Source: Nemertoderma westbladi
Lineage: Eukaryota > Xenacoelomorpha > Nemertodermatida > Nemertodermatidae
DNA: 38,291 bases
Assembly (NCBI GenBank): GCA_032718475.1
Contig: JAUCBJ010001655.1
Location: 1-38,291, forward strand
Direction: 5' to 3'
Below, in pieces: positions 8,100 through 19,200 of the stretch. The notes under the pieces were generated by a model, which worked only from the letters and a program-made list of their open reading frames with translations, searched no databases and had not been told where the DNA came from. Within the stretch, counting starts at the first letter, position 1; each line of letters begins with the position of its first letter. Made by a program: the position numbers and the translations under genes.

Positions 8100-11000
8100 T
8101 TCCTGTACCAGAAAGCTGGTTGGTCCCTGTACCAATACTGGTCACTGTACCAGCAAGCTGGTCCCTGTATCAGCAAGCTGGTCCCTGTATCAGAAAGCTG
8201 GTCCCTTTACCAGAAAGCTGGTCCCTGTACCAGAAAGCTGGTCCCTTTACCAGAAAGCTGGTCCCTGTACCAATACTGGTCACTGTACCAGCAAGCTGGT
8301 CCCTGTATCAGAAAGCTGGTCCCTGTACCAGAAAGCTGGTCCCTTTACCAGAAAGCTGGACCCTGTACTAGAAACCTGGTCCTTGTACCAGAAAGCTTGT
8401 CCCTGTACCAGAATTCTGGTCCCTGTATCAGAATGCTGGTCCCTGTACCAGAAAGCTGGTACCTGTACCATAAAGCTAGTCCCTGTATCAGAAAGTTGGT
8501 CCCTGTACCAGAAAGCTGGTCCCTGTACTAGAAAGCTGGTCCTTGTACCAGAATGCTGGTCCCTGTATCAGAAAGTTGGTCCCTGTACCAGAAAGCTGGT
8601 CCCTGTCCTAGAAAGCTGGTCCTTGTACCAGAAAGCTGGTCCCTGTACCAGAATGCTGGTCCCTGCACCAGAATGCTGAACCCTGTACCAGCAAGCTGTT
8701 CCCTGTACCAGCAAGCTGGTCCCTGTACCAGCAAGCTGGTCCCTGTACCAGAAAGCTGGACCCTGTACCATAAAGCTGGTCCCTGTATCAGAAAGCTGGT
8801 TCCTGTACCAGAAAGCTTGTCCCTGTACTAGAAAGCTGGTCCTTGTACCAGAAAGCTGGTCCCTGTACCGAATGCTGGTCCCTGTACCAGCAAGCTGGTT
8901 CCTGTATCAGAATGCTGGTCCCTGCACCAGAATGCTGAACCCTGTACCAGCAAGCTGTTCCCTGTACCAGCAAGCTGTTCCCTGTACCAGCAAGCTGGTC
9001 CCTGTACCAGAAAGCTGGTCCCTATACCTGAAAGCTGGTCCCTGTACCAGAAAGCTGGTCCCTGTACCAGCAAGCTGGTCCCTGTATCAGAAAGCTGGTT
9101 CCTGTACCAGAAAGCTTGTCCCTGTACTAGAAAGCTGGTCCTTGTACCAGAAAGCTGGTCCCTGTACCGAATGCTGGTCCCTGTACCAGCAAGCTGGTTC
9201 CTGTATCAGAATGCTGGTCCCTGCACCAGAATGCTGAACCCTGTACCAGCAAGCTGTTCCCTGTACCAGCAAGCTGTTCCCTGTACCAGCAAGCTGGTCC
9301 CTGTACCAGAAAGCTGGTCCCTATACCTGAAAGCTGGTCCCTGTACCAGAAAGCTGGTCCCTGTACCAGCAACCTGTCCCTGTACCAGAAAGCTGGTCCC
9401 TGTACCATAAAGCTGGTCCCTGTATCAGAAAGCTGGTCCTGTACCAGAAAGCTGGTCCCTTTACCAGAAAGCTGGACCCTGTACCAGAATTCTGGTCCCT
9501 GTACCAGCAAGCTGGTCCCTGTATCAGAAAGCTGGTTCCTGTACCAGAAAGCTTGTCCCTGTACTAGAAAGCTGGTCCTTGTACCAGAAAGCTGGTCCCT
9601 GTACCGAATGCTGGTCCCTGTACCAGCAAGCTGGTTCCTGTATCAGAATGCTGGTCCCTGTACCAGAAAGCTGGTCCCTGTACCATAAAGCTGGTCTCTG
9701 TATCAGAAACCTGGTCCCTGTACCAGAAAGCTGGTCCCTGTACCAGAAAGCTGGTCCCTGTACTAGAAAGCTGGTCCTTGAACCAGAAAGCTGGTCCCTG
9801 TACCATAATGCTGGTCCCTTTACCAGAATGCTGGACCCTGTACCAGAAAGCTGGTCCCTGTACCAGCAAGCTGGTCCCTGTATCAGAAAGCTGGTCCCTG
9901 TACTAGAAAGCTGGTTCTTGTACCAGAAAGCTGGTCCCTGTACCAGAATGCTGGTCCCTGTACCAGAATGCTGGACCCTGTACCAGAAAGCTGGTCCCTG
10001 TATCAGAAAGCTGGTCCCTGTACCAGAAAGCTGGTCCCTGTACCGAATGCTGGTCCCTGTACCAGCAAGCTGGTTCCTGTATCAGAATGCTGGTCCCTGC
10101 ACCAGAATGCTGAACCCTGTACCAGCAAGCTGTTCCCTGTACCAGCAAGCTGTTCCCTGTACCAGCAAGCTGGTCCCTGTACCAGAAAGCTGGTCCCTAT
10201 ACCTGAAAGCTGGACCCTGTACCAGCAAGCTGGTCCCTGTACCAGCAAGCTGGTCCCTGTATCAGAAAGCTGGTTCCTGTACCAGAAAGCTTGTCCCTGT
10301 ACTAGAAAGCTGGTCCTTGTACCAGAAAGCTGGTCCCTGTACCGAATGCTGGTCCCTGTACCAGCAAGCTGGTTCCTGTATCAGAATGCTGGTCCCTGCA
10401 CCAGAATGCTGAACCCTGTACCAGCAAGCTGTTCCCTGTACCAGCAAGCTGTTCCCTGTACCAGCAAGCTGGTCCCTGTACCAGAAAGCTGGTCCCTATA
10501 CCTGAAAGCTGGTCCCTGTACCAGAAAGCTGGTCCCTGTACCAGCAACCTGTCCCTGTACCAGAAAGCTGGTCCCTGTACCATAAAGCTGGTCCCTGTAT
10601 CAGAAAGCTGGTCCTGTACCAGAAAGCTGGTCCCTTTACCAGAAAGCTGGACCCTGTACCAGAATTCTGGTCCCTGTACCAGCAAGCTGGTCCCTGTATC
10701 AGAAAGCTGGTTCCTGTACCAGAAAGCTTGTCCCTGTACTAGAAAGCTGGTCCTTGTACCAGAAAGCTGGTCCCTGTACCGAATGCTGGTCCCTGTACCA
10801 GCAAGCTGGTTCCTGTATCAGAATGCTGGTCCCTGTACCAGAAAGCTGGTCCCTGTACCATAAAGCTGGTCTCTGTATCAGAAACCTGGTCCCTGTACCA
10901 GAAAGCTGGTCCCTGTACCAGAAAGCTGGTCCCTGTACTAGAAAGCTGGTCCTTGAACCAGAAAGCTGGTCCCTGTACCATAATGCTGGTCCCTTTACCA

Positions 11001-11640
11001 GAATGCTGGACCCTGTACCAGAAAGCTGGTCCCTGTACCAGCAAGCTGGTCCCTGTATCAGAAAGCTGGTCCCTGTACTAGAAAGCTGGTTCTTGTACCA
11101 GAAAGCTGGTCCCTGTACCAGAATGCTGGTCCCTGTACCAGAATGCTGGACCCTGTACCAGAAAGCTGGTCCCTGTATCAGAAAGCTGGTCCCTGTACCA
11201 GAAAGCTGGTCCCTGTACCAGAAAGCTGGTCCCTGTACCAGAATGCTGGTCCCTGTACCAGAAAGCTGGTCCCTGTACCAGAAAGCTGGTCCCTGTACCA
11301 TAGAGCTGGTCCCTGTACCAGAAAGCTGGTCCCTGTACCAGCAAGCTGGTCCCTGTACCAGAAAGCTGGTCCTGTACTAGAAAGCTGGTCCCTGTACCAG
11401 CAAGCTTGTCCCTGTATCAGAAAGCTGGTCCCTGTACCAGAACGCTAGTCCCTGTACCAGAATGCTGGTCCCTGTACCAGAAAGCTGGTCCCTGTACCAG
11501 AAAGCTGGTCCCTGTACCATAGAGCTGGTCCCTGTACCAGAGAGCTGGTCCCTGTACTAGAAAGCTGGTCCCTGTACTAGAAAGCTGGTTGGTCCCTGTA
11601 CCAGAAAGCTGGTCCCTGTACTAGAAAGCTGGTTTTTGTA
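8100..11640. repeat. 20-bp minisatellite (array 1)
   Basis: About 175 copies of a 20-bp unit with consensus GTCCCTGTACCAGAAAGCTG. Variants include CAGCAAG, CAGAATG, GTATCAG and GTACTAG. Within each period, CTGGT and ACCAG flank CCCTGT, so each unit can form a 5-bp stem. A block of about 1,175 bp is duplicated head to tail (roughly 8800-9975 and 9975-11150), and smaller 299-bp copies are visible. Open frames up to 277 codons on both strands follow from the stop-poor unit and are not genes. Confidence 0.97.
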
Positions 11641-11766
11641 CCAGAAATCACCAGCTTTCTGGTACAAAAACCAGCTTTTTGGTACAGGGACCAGCTTTCT
11701 GGTACAGGGACCAACCAGCTTTCTAGTACAGGGACCAGCTTTTTGGTACAGGGACCAGCATTCTGG
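11537..11766. repeat. Palindromic end of array 1
   Basis: At 11648-11655 the 20-bp repeat reverses direction. The right arm, 11656 to about 11766, is the reverse complement of 11537-11647 with few mismatches, including the odd GGTTGG junction and the GGTTTTTGTACC variant unit. The 8-base centre is TCACCAGC. The arms are ~110 bp, so the array ends in a large hairpin-capable palindrome. Confidence 0.9.
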
Positions 11767-11782
11767 ATCAGCGATCAGCTTT

Positions 11783-12004
11783 TCTAAGTTCTAAACAAAA
11801 CAATAAACTAAATTTGGGAACACAATTTGAAGTGATAATGTCACTCCTTGCAAGTCCTTGGTACAGAAAGATTATTCAATATGAAAAACGGCCTATGAGG
11901 CACCGAATGAATATTGCAACTAGCCAAGTACTTGCTATACCTGTCCTTGTCCTATAATGTCAAATAAATGTAAAATTAATAGTGGTAACGTTCGTTTAAT
12001 TTTT
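11783..12004. other. Unique spacer between arrays 1 and 2
   Basis: About 220 bp of AT-rich unique DNA with AATAAA at 11783-12004 near 11963. It also contains a stray CTTGGTACAGAAAG near 11858 that resembles an array-1 half-unit. No gene. Confidence 0.35.
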
Positions 12005-14313
12005 CAGTTAAAATAGCGTAATCAATAAAAAAAAGGATTGATTAAATTCAGTTAAAATAGAGTAATCAATAAAAAAAAAGGATTGATTAAATTCAGTTAA
12101 AATAGAGTAATCAATAAAAAAAAGGATTGATTAAATTCAGTTAAAATAGAGTAATCAATAAAAAAAAGGATTGATTAAATTCAGTTAAAATAGAGTAATC
12201 AATAAAAAAAAGGATTGATTCAATTCAATTAAAATAGAGTAATCGATAAAAAAAAAGGATTGATTAAATTCAGTTAAAATAGAGTAATCAATAAAAAAAA
12301 GGATTGATTAAATTCAGTTAAAATAGCGTAATCAATAAAAAAAAGGATTGATTAAATTCAGTTAAAATAGAGTAATCGATAAAAAAAAGGATTGATTAAA
12401 TTCAGTTAAAATAGAGTAATCGATAAAAAAAAAGGATTGATTAAATTCAGTTAAAATAGAGTAATCGATAAAAAAAGGATTGATTAAATTCAGTTAAAAT
12501 AGAGTAATCGATAAAAAAAAGGATTGATTAAATTCAGTTAAAATAGAGTAATCGATAAAAAAAAGGATTGATTAAATTCAGTTAAAATAGAGTAATCGAT
12601 AAAAAAAAGGATTGATTAAATTCAGTTAAAATAGAGTAATCGATAAAAAAAAGGATTGATTAAATTCAGTTAAAATAGAGTAATCGATAAAAAAAAGGAT
12701 TGATTAAATTCAGTTAAAATAGAGTAATCGATAAAAAAAAGGATTGATTAAATTCAGTTAAAATAGAGTAATCGATAAAAAAAGGATTGATTAAATTCAG
12801 TTAAAATAGAGTAATCGATAAAAAAAGGATTGATTAAATTCAGTTAAAATAGAGTAATCGATAAAAAAAAGGATTGATTAAATTCAGTTAAAATAGAGTA
12901 ATCGATAAAAAAAGGATTGATTAAATTCAGTTAAAATAGAGTAATCGATAAAAAAAAGGATTGATTAAATTCAGTTAAAATAGAGTAATCGATAAAAAAA
13001 AGGATTGATTAAATTCAGTTAAAATAGAGTAATCGATAAAAAAAAGGATTGATTAAATTCAGTTAAAATAGAGTAATCGATAAAAAAAAGGATTGATTAA
13101 ATTCAGTTAAAATAGAGTAATCGATAAAAAAAAGGATTGATTAAATTCAGTTAAAATAGAGTAATCGATAAAAAAAAAGGATTGATTAAATTCAGTTAAA
13201 ATAGAGTAATCAATAAAAAAAGGATTGATTAAATTGAGTTAAAATAGAGTAATCAATAAAAAAAGGATTGATTAAATTCAGTTAAAATAGAGTAATCGAT
13301 AAAAAAAGGATTGATTAAATTCAGTTAAAATAGAGTAATCGATAAAAAAAAGGATTGATTAAATTCAGTTAAAATAGAGTAATCGATAAAAAAAAGGATT
13401 GATTAAATTCAGTTAAAATAGAGTAATCGATAAAAAAAAGGATTGATTAAATTCAGTTAAAATAGAGTAATCGATAAAAAAAAGGATTGATCAAATTCAG
13501 TTAAAATAGAGTAATCGATAAAAAAAGGATTGATTAAATTCAGTTAAAATAGCGTAATCGATAAAAAAAAGGATTGATTAAATTCAGTTAAAATAGAGTA
13601 ATCGATAAAAAAAGGATTGATTAAATTCAGTTAAAATAGAGTAATCGATAAAAAAAAAGGATTGATTAAATTCAGTTAAAATAGAGTAATCGATAAAAAA
13701 AGGATTGATTAAATTCAGTTAAAATAGAGTAATCGATAAAAAAAAGGATTGATTAAATTCAGTTAAAATAGAGTAATCGATAAAAAAAAGGATTGATTAA
13801 ATTCAGTTAAAATAGAGTAATCGATAAAAAAAAGGATTGATTAAATTCAGTTAAAATAGAGTAATCGATAAAAAAAAGGATTGATTAAATTCAGTTAAAA
13901 TAGAGTAATCGATAAAAAAAGGATTGATTAAATTCAGTTAAAATAGAGTAATCGATAAAAAAAAGGATTGATTAAATTCAGTTAAAATAGAGTAATCGAT
14001 AAAAAAAGGATTGATTAAATTCAGTTAAAATAGAGTAATCGATAAAAAAAAAGGATTGATAAATTCAGTTAAAATAGAGTAATCGATAAAAAAAGGATTG
14101 ATTAAATTCAGTTAAAATAGAGTAATCGATAAAAAAAAAGGATTGATAATTTCAGTTAAAATAGAGTAATCGATAAAAAAAAGGATTGATTAAATTCAGT
14201 TAAAATAGAGTAATCGATAAAAAAAAGGATTGATTAAATTCAGTTAAAATAGAGTAATCGATAAAAAAAAGGATTGATTAAATTCAGTTAAAATAGAGTA
14301 ATCGATAAAAAAA
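12005..14313. repeat. ~43-bp AT-rich minisatellite (array 2)
   Basis: About 54 copies of a unit made of CAGTTAAAATAGAGTAATCG, then ATAAAAAAAA with 6-10 A, then GGATTGATTAAATT. Each unit has TAATC(A/G)AT and ATTGATTA as 8-bp inverted repeats around an A-rich loop. Early units and a few later ones have ATCAAT; most have ATCGAT. Poly-A length is the main variable. No open frames of note. Confidence 0.97.
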
Positions 14314-14336
14314 GGTGTCGGAAATAACACCTTGAT
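14313..14336. other. Hairpin at the end of array 2
   Basis: AAGGTGT and ACACCTT flank CGGAAATA directly after the last array unit. This 7-bp stem marks the boundary. No known RNA motif (it does not match the histone 3' stem-loop). Confidence 0.4.
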
Positions 14337-14820
14337 TAGAGCTCTCTAATTGATTAATTTACAGAACTTCAAAAGCTATCCAACTGCGCAGTTCGTAAAA
14401 AATGGACACAGAGCTTCCAAAGTAGGATAGGTCGGCCATGGTTGGTTGTTATTGGTTAACTGCTAGTCCTGGAACAACAGCTGACAGTGGAGGAGGGACA
14501 TTCGAATTTTATTCCGGTTGCAGGCATACATGGTAATTATTGTCAATGCTCGTCTATTGAATGACAATGGTATGACAATATTTCTTCACTGTTACGTTTT
14601 TGTTTGTACACCAGTTCCCGTACTTATAAAATAAAATAGGCGATAGCTGATTACCAGAAAGATGATAACCCTTTAGTTGTATTAGAATTACTAATCACTC
14701 ACTATTTCTGTCTCTGTGCTGTCCGTACCGGTAATCATTAACGGTAGGAAATAATAGATAAAATTATTGTATATTCGAGCTCTAGGTTACAACCGCAACC
14801 GCTTGACCTATTACTCAATA
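14337..14820 (+). promoter_or_regulatory. Promoter and 5' leader of PNP
   Basis: Unique sequence between array 2 and the PNP start codon. TATAAAAT at 14625-14632 is a TATA-box candidate, which would give a 5' leader of about 165 bases. ATTGG near 14450 is an inverted CCAAT box about 170 bp further up. An in-frame TTG-initiated extension starting at 14767 was not used, because the ATG at 14821 has a strong Kozak context and gives the exact family length. Confidence 0.4.
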
Positions 14821-15690
14821 ATGGCACAGGAACTTATTACGTTAGAGAAGATGACAGGTATCGCGAAATTTATTCAGACGAGAATCCGAGCAGAGGGAAT
14901 CGTAGCTCCTAAACTGGGAGTTATATGTGGATCGGGTCTGGGAGGGCTCGCGGACACTCTGATTAAACCGTACGCGCTAGACTACTCCGAGATACCTGGG
15001 TTCCCCGCGAGCACAGTGGCGGGACACAAAGGCCGACTGGTGTTCGGAGGATTGGCCGGAAAGCCGACGGTCTGCATGCAGGGCCGCTTTCACACGTACG
15101 AGGGATACCCCGCCTCGGTAACCGCAATGCCGGTACGAGTGATGAAACTCCTCGGTGTCGAGACGATAATCGTAACGAACGCGGCGGGCGGATTGAATCC
15201 AGAGTTTGCCGTCGGGGACATTATGATAATGCAGGACCATATTAGTATGCCGGGACTGTGCGGAAACAATCCGTTAATGGGACCCAACGTAGCCGAGTTG
15301 GGGACCCGCTTTCCTCCCATGTCTGGCGCCTACAGCTCGGATCTGCGCCAACTGGCTCGCTCGGTGGCTACCGACCTCGGGTTGGCTGCCTACCTCCGGG
15401 AGGGCGTCTACTGCATGGTGTCTGGGCCTTCCTACGAGACGCCAACCGAGGCCAACTATCTCCGACTCATTGGCGCCGATGTTGTCGGTATGAGCACGGT
15501 ACCAGAGGTAATTGTAGCCAGACACGCGGGTTTACCAGTGCTCGGTTTCTCCTTGGTTACCAACAAGGTGGTCACCTCCCACACAGACACTACGCTAGTT
15601 AACCATGCCGAGGTCTTAGAAACTGGTAAAATGAGAGCGAACGATATGGAGAAACTTGTTACTCAAATAGCGGCGAAACTCATGTTATGA
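14821..15690 (+). CDS. PNP: Purine nucleoside phosphorylase
   Basis: Trimeric-type PNP (EC 2.4.2.1), cytosolic, catalysing phosphorolysis of inosine and guanosine (and deoxy forms) to the base and (deoxy)ribose-1-phosphate in purine salvage. The product is 289 residues, the same length as human PNP. Visible motifs are the phosphate-binding GSGLGG at 37-42, the AGHKG His at 69, RFHTYEGY at 89-96, NAAGG at 120-124, SGPSYETPTE at 201-210, VGMSTVPEV at 222-230, TNK at 247-249 and NHAEVL at 261-266. The Asn and His that read 6-oxopurines are kept. Human Phe200 corresponds to Tyr205 here. The start ATG has A at -3 and G at +4. The gene has no introns and is markedly GC-richer than its flanks; intron loss or retroposition is possible, but the frame is intact. 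It lies between two minisatellites. Confidence 0.96.
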   Translation: MAQELITLEKMTGIAKFIQTRIRAEGIVAPKLGVICGSGLGGLADTLIKPYALDYSEIPGFPASTVAGHKGRLVFGGLAGKPTVCMQGRFHTYEGYPASVTAMPVRVMKLLGVETIIVTNAAGGLNPEFAVGDIMIMQDHISMPGLCGNNPLMGPNVAELGTRFPPMSGAYSSDLRQLARSVATDLGLAAYLREGVYCMVSGPSYETPTEANYLRLIGADVVGMSTVPEVIVARHAGLPVLGFSLVTNKVVTSHTDTTLVNHAEVLETGKMRANDMEKLVTQIAAKLML

Positions 15691-16102
15691 GTAGCTTAAT
15701 AATGGAGGTATAGTTTGCTTGCATGTTCCGATGTTGATGATATCAGCCACTCGTATTTTTGTACTGTTAGCACTTAGCAGCAGACTGCACTGTTACTATA
15801 ATGGTGATTAGTTCCAATCAGATGAGTTTATATCCGAGATGTGTCCAGATTTAGTCCAGGTCTTAGATTTAGTTGCTGCTTTATTCTCTAACAACAGGGT
15901 GATTTGTCTTAATAATGAGTTAATAACGTAATAATTAACACAGTTACAATAAGATATTGTAATGAAAGTTATTAATATTTCCGGTGTAAATTTTTAATAG
16001 ATTTATATTTTTCAAGTTTTGGTTAGACAATCACAAATTTTGGGCGTTAATTGCCAAATTAAATATTTTGTAATTCCTATGGGGAGGGAGGGCGGGCGTG
16101 AA

Positions 16103-16133
<31 letters not shown>

Positions 16134-16293
16134 AAATAGCCTCGACTAATAAAACTGCTCTAGGATAGACACCTTTTAATCGCCCACATCTCTGCATTTT
16201 TTCAACGAAAAAACAATATGTTTTTACAGATTTAGATCCACATAACGTTACCTTTCCTTTATTCCAACAACTCAATAAAAGAAGACGCATTCC
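15691..16293. other. PNP 3' flank with 30-base poly-G tract
   Basis: AT-rich 3' UTR and intergenic sequence. 16080-16132 is G-rich and ends in an uninterrupted run of 30 G (16103-16132). AATAAA occurs at about 16148 and 16275, both after the G run; no canonical signal lies closer to the stop. The run may be mis-sized in the assembly. Confidence 0.5.
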
Positions 16294-19200
16294 ACAGTGG
16301 TACGTTATTGAGTGGGACAGTTACTGCGCAGTGGTACGTTATTGAGTGGGACAGTTATTGCACAGTGGTACGATATTGAGTGCGACAGTTATTGCACAGT
16401 GGTACGATATTGAGTGGGACAGTTATTGAGCAGTGGTGCGTTATTGAGTGGGACAGTTATTGAGCAGTGGTGCGTTATTGAGTGGGCCAGTTATTGCGCA
16501 GTGGTACGATATTGAGTGGGACAGTTATTGCGCAGTGGTGCGTTATTGAGTGGGACAGTTATTGCGCAGTGGTGCGTTATTGTGTGGGACAGTTATTGCG
16601 CAGTGCTACGATATTGAGTGCGACAGTTATTGAGCAGTGGTGCGTTATTGAGTGGGACAGTTATTGAGCAGTGGTACGTTATTGAGTGGGACAGTTATTG
16701 AGCAGTGGTGCGATATTGAGTGGGACAGTTATTGCGCAGTGGTGCGATATTGAGTGGGACAGTTATTGCGCAGTGGTACGATATTGAGTGGGACAGTTAT
16801 TGCGCAGTGGTGAGTTATTGAGTGGGACAGTTATTGCGCAGTGGTGCGATATTGAGTGGGACAGTTATTGCGCAGTGCTACGATATTGAGTGCGACAGTT
16901 ATTGAGCAGTGGTGCGTTATTGAGTGGGACAGTTATTGAGCAGTGGTGCGTTATTGAGTGGGACAGTTATTGCGCAGTGGTACGATATTGAGTGGGACAG
17001 TTATTGCGCAGTGGTACGATATTGAGTGGGACAGTTATTGCGCAGTGGTGCGTTATTGAGTGGGACAGTTATTGCGCAGTGGTGCGTTATTGAGTGGGAC
17101 AGTTACTGCGCAGTGGTGCGTTATTGAGTGGGACAGTTATTGCGCAGTGGTGCGATATTGAGTGGGACAGTTATTGCGCAGTGCTACGATATTGAGTGGG
17201 ACAGTTACTGAGCAGTGGTGCGTTATTGAGTGGGACAGTTATTGAGCAGTGGTACGTTATTGAGTGGGCCAGTTATTGCGCAGTGGTACGATATTGAGTG
17301 GGACAGTTACTGCGCAGTGGTGCGTTATTGAGTGGGACAGTTATTGCGCAGTGGTGCGATATTGAGTGGGACAGTTATTGCGCAGTGGTGCGATATTGAG
17401 TGGGACAGTTATTGAGCAGTGGTGCGTTATTGAGTGGGACAGTTATTGCGCAGTAGTGCGTTATTGAGTGGGATAGTTATTGAGCAGTGGTGCGTTATTG
17501 AGTGGGACAGTTATTGCGCCGTAGTGCGTTATTGAGTAGGACAGTTATTGCACAGTGGTACGATATTGAGTGGGACAGTTATTGCGCAGTGGTGCGTTAT
17601 TGAGTGGGATAGTTATTGCGCAGTGGTGCGTTATTGAGTGGGACAGTTATTGTGCGTTATGGAGTGGGACAGTTATTGCGCAGTGGTACGATATTGAGTG
17701 GGACAGTTATTGCGCAATAGTGCGTTATTGAGTGGGCAGTTATTGCGCAGTAGTGCGTTATTGAGTGGGACAGTTATTGAGCAGTGGTGCGTTATTGAGT
17801 GGGACAGTTATTGCGCAGTGGTACGATATTGAGTGAGACAGTTATTGCGCAGTAGTGCGTTATTGAGTGGGACAGTTATTGAGCAGTGGTGTGTTATTGA
17901 GTGGGACAGTTATTGCACAGTAGTGCGTTATTGAGTGGGACAGTTATTGCACAGTGGTACGATATTGAGTGGGACAGTTATTGCGCAGTGGTGCGTTATT
18001 GAGTGGGATAGTTATTGCGCAGTGGTGCGTTATTGAGTGGGACAGTTATTGTGCGTTATGGAGTGGGACAGTTATTGCGCAGTGGTACGATATTGAGTGG
18101 GACAGTTATTGCGCAATAGTGCGTTATTGAGTGGGCAGTTATTGCGCAGTAGTGCGTTGTTGAGTGGGACAGTTATTGAGCAGTGGTGCGTTATTGAGTG
18201 GGACAGTTATTGCGCAGTGGTACGATATTGAGTGGGACAGTTATTGCGCAGTAGTGCGTTATTGAGTGGGACAGTTATTGAGCAGTGGTGCGTTATTGAG
18301 TGGGACAGTTATTGCACAGTAGTGCGTTATTGAGTGGGACAGTTATTGCGCAGTAGTGCGTTATTGAGTGGGACAGTTATTGAGCAGTGGTGTGTTATTG
18401 AGTGGGACAGCTATTGCACAGTAGTGCGTTATTGAGTGGGACAGTTATTGCACAGTGGTACGATATTGAGTGGGACAGTTATTGCGCAGTGGTGCGTTAT
18501 TGAGTGGGATAGTTATTGCGCAGTGGTGCGTTATTGAGTGGGACAGTTATTGTGCGTTATGGAGTGGGACAGTTATTGCGCAGTGGTACGATATTGAGTG
18601 GGACAGTTATTGCGCAATAGTGCGTTATTGAGTGGGCAGTTATTGCGCAGTAGTGCGTTATTGAGTGGGACAGTTATTGAGCAGTGGTGCGTTATTGAGT
18701 GGGACAGTTATTGCGCAGTGGTACGATATTGAGTGGGACAGTTATTGCGCAGTAGTGCGTTATTGAGTGGGACAGTTATTGAGCAGTGGTGCGTTATTGA
18801 GTGGGACAGTTATTGCACAGTAGTGCGTTATTGAGTAGGAAAGTTATTGCACAGTGGTACGATATTGAGTGGGACAGTTATTGCGCAGTGGTGCGTTATT
18901 GAGTGGGACAGTTATTGCGCAGTGGTGCGTTATTGAGTGGGACAGTTATTGAGCAGTGGTGCGTTATTGAGTGGGATAGTTATTGAGCAGTAGTGCGCTA
19001 TTGAGTGGGATAGTTATTGAGCAGTGGTGCGTTATTGAGTGGGACAGTTATTGAGCAGTGGTGCGTTATTGAGTGGGACAGTTATTGTGCGTTATGGAGT
19101 GGGACAGTTATTGCGCCGTGGTACGATATTGAGTGGGACAGTTATTGCGCAATAGTGCGTTATTGAGTGGGCAGTTATTGCGCAGTAGTGCGTTATTGAG

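Noticed and set aside
8120-11448. Many overlapping frames with SWSLYQKAGPC-type repeats
   Set aside because: Translations of the 20-bp minisatellite on both strands; none extends meaningfully into unique sequence.
14313-14336. Histone 3' stem-loop
   Set aside because: Stem and loop do not match the conserved histone sequence, and no histone gene is nearby.
14767-14820. 18-residue N-terminal extension of PNP
   Set aside because: It begins with TTG, not ATG, and the ATG at 14821 has an ideal Kozak context and gives the family's usual 289 residues.
15090-15602. Antisense and alternate-frame open frames across PNP
   Set aside because: Shadows of the GC-rich PNP coding sequence.
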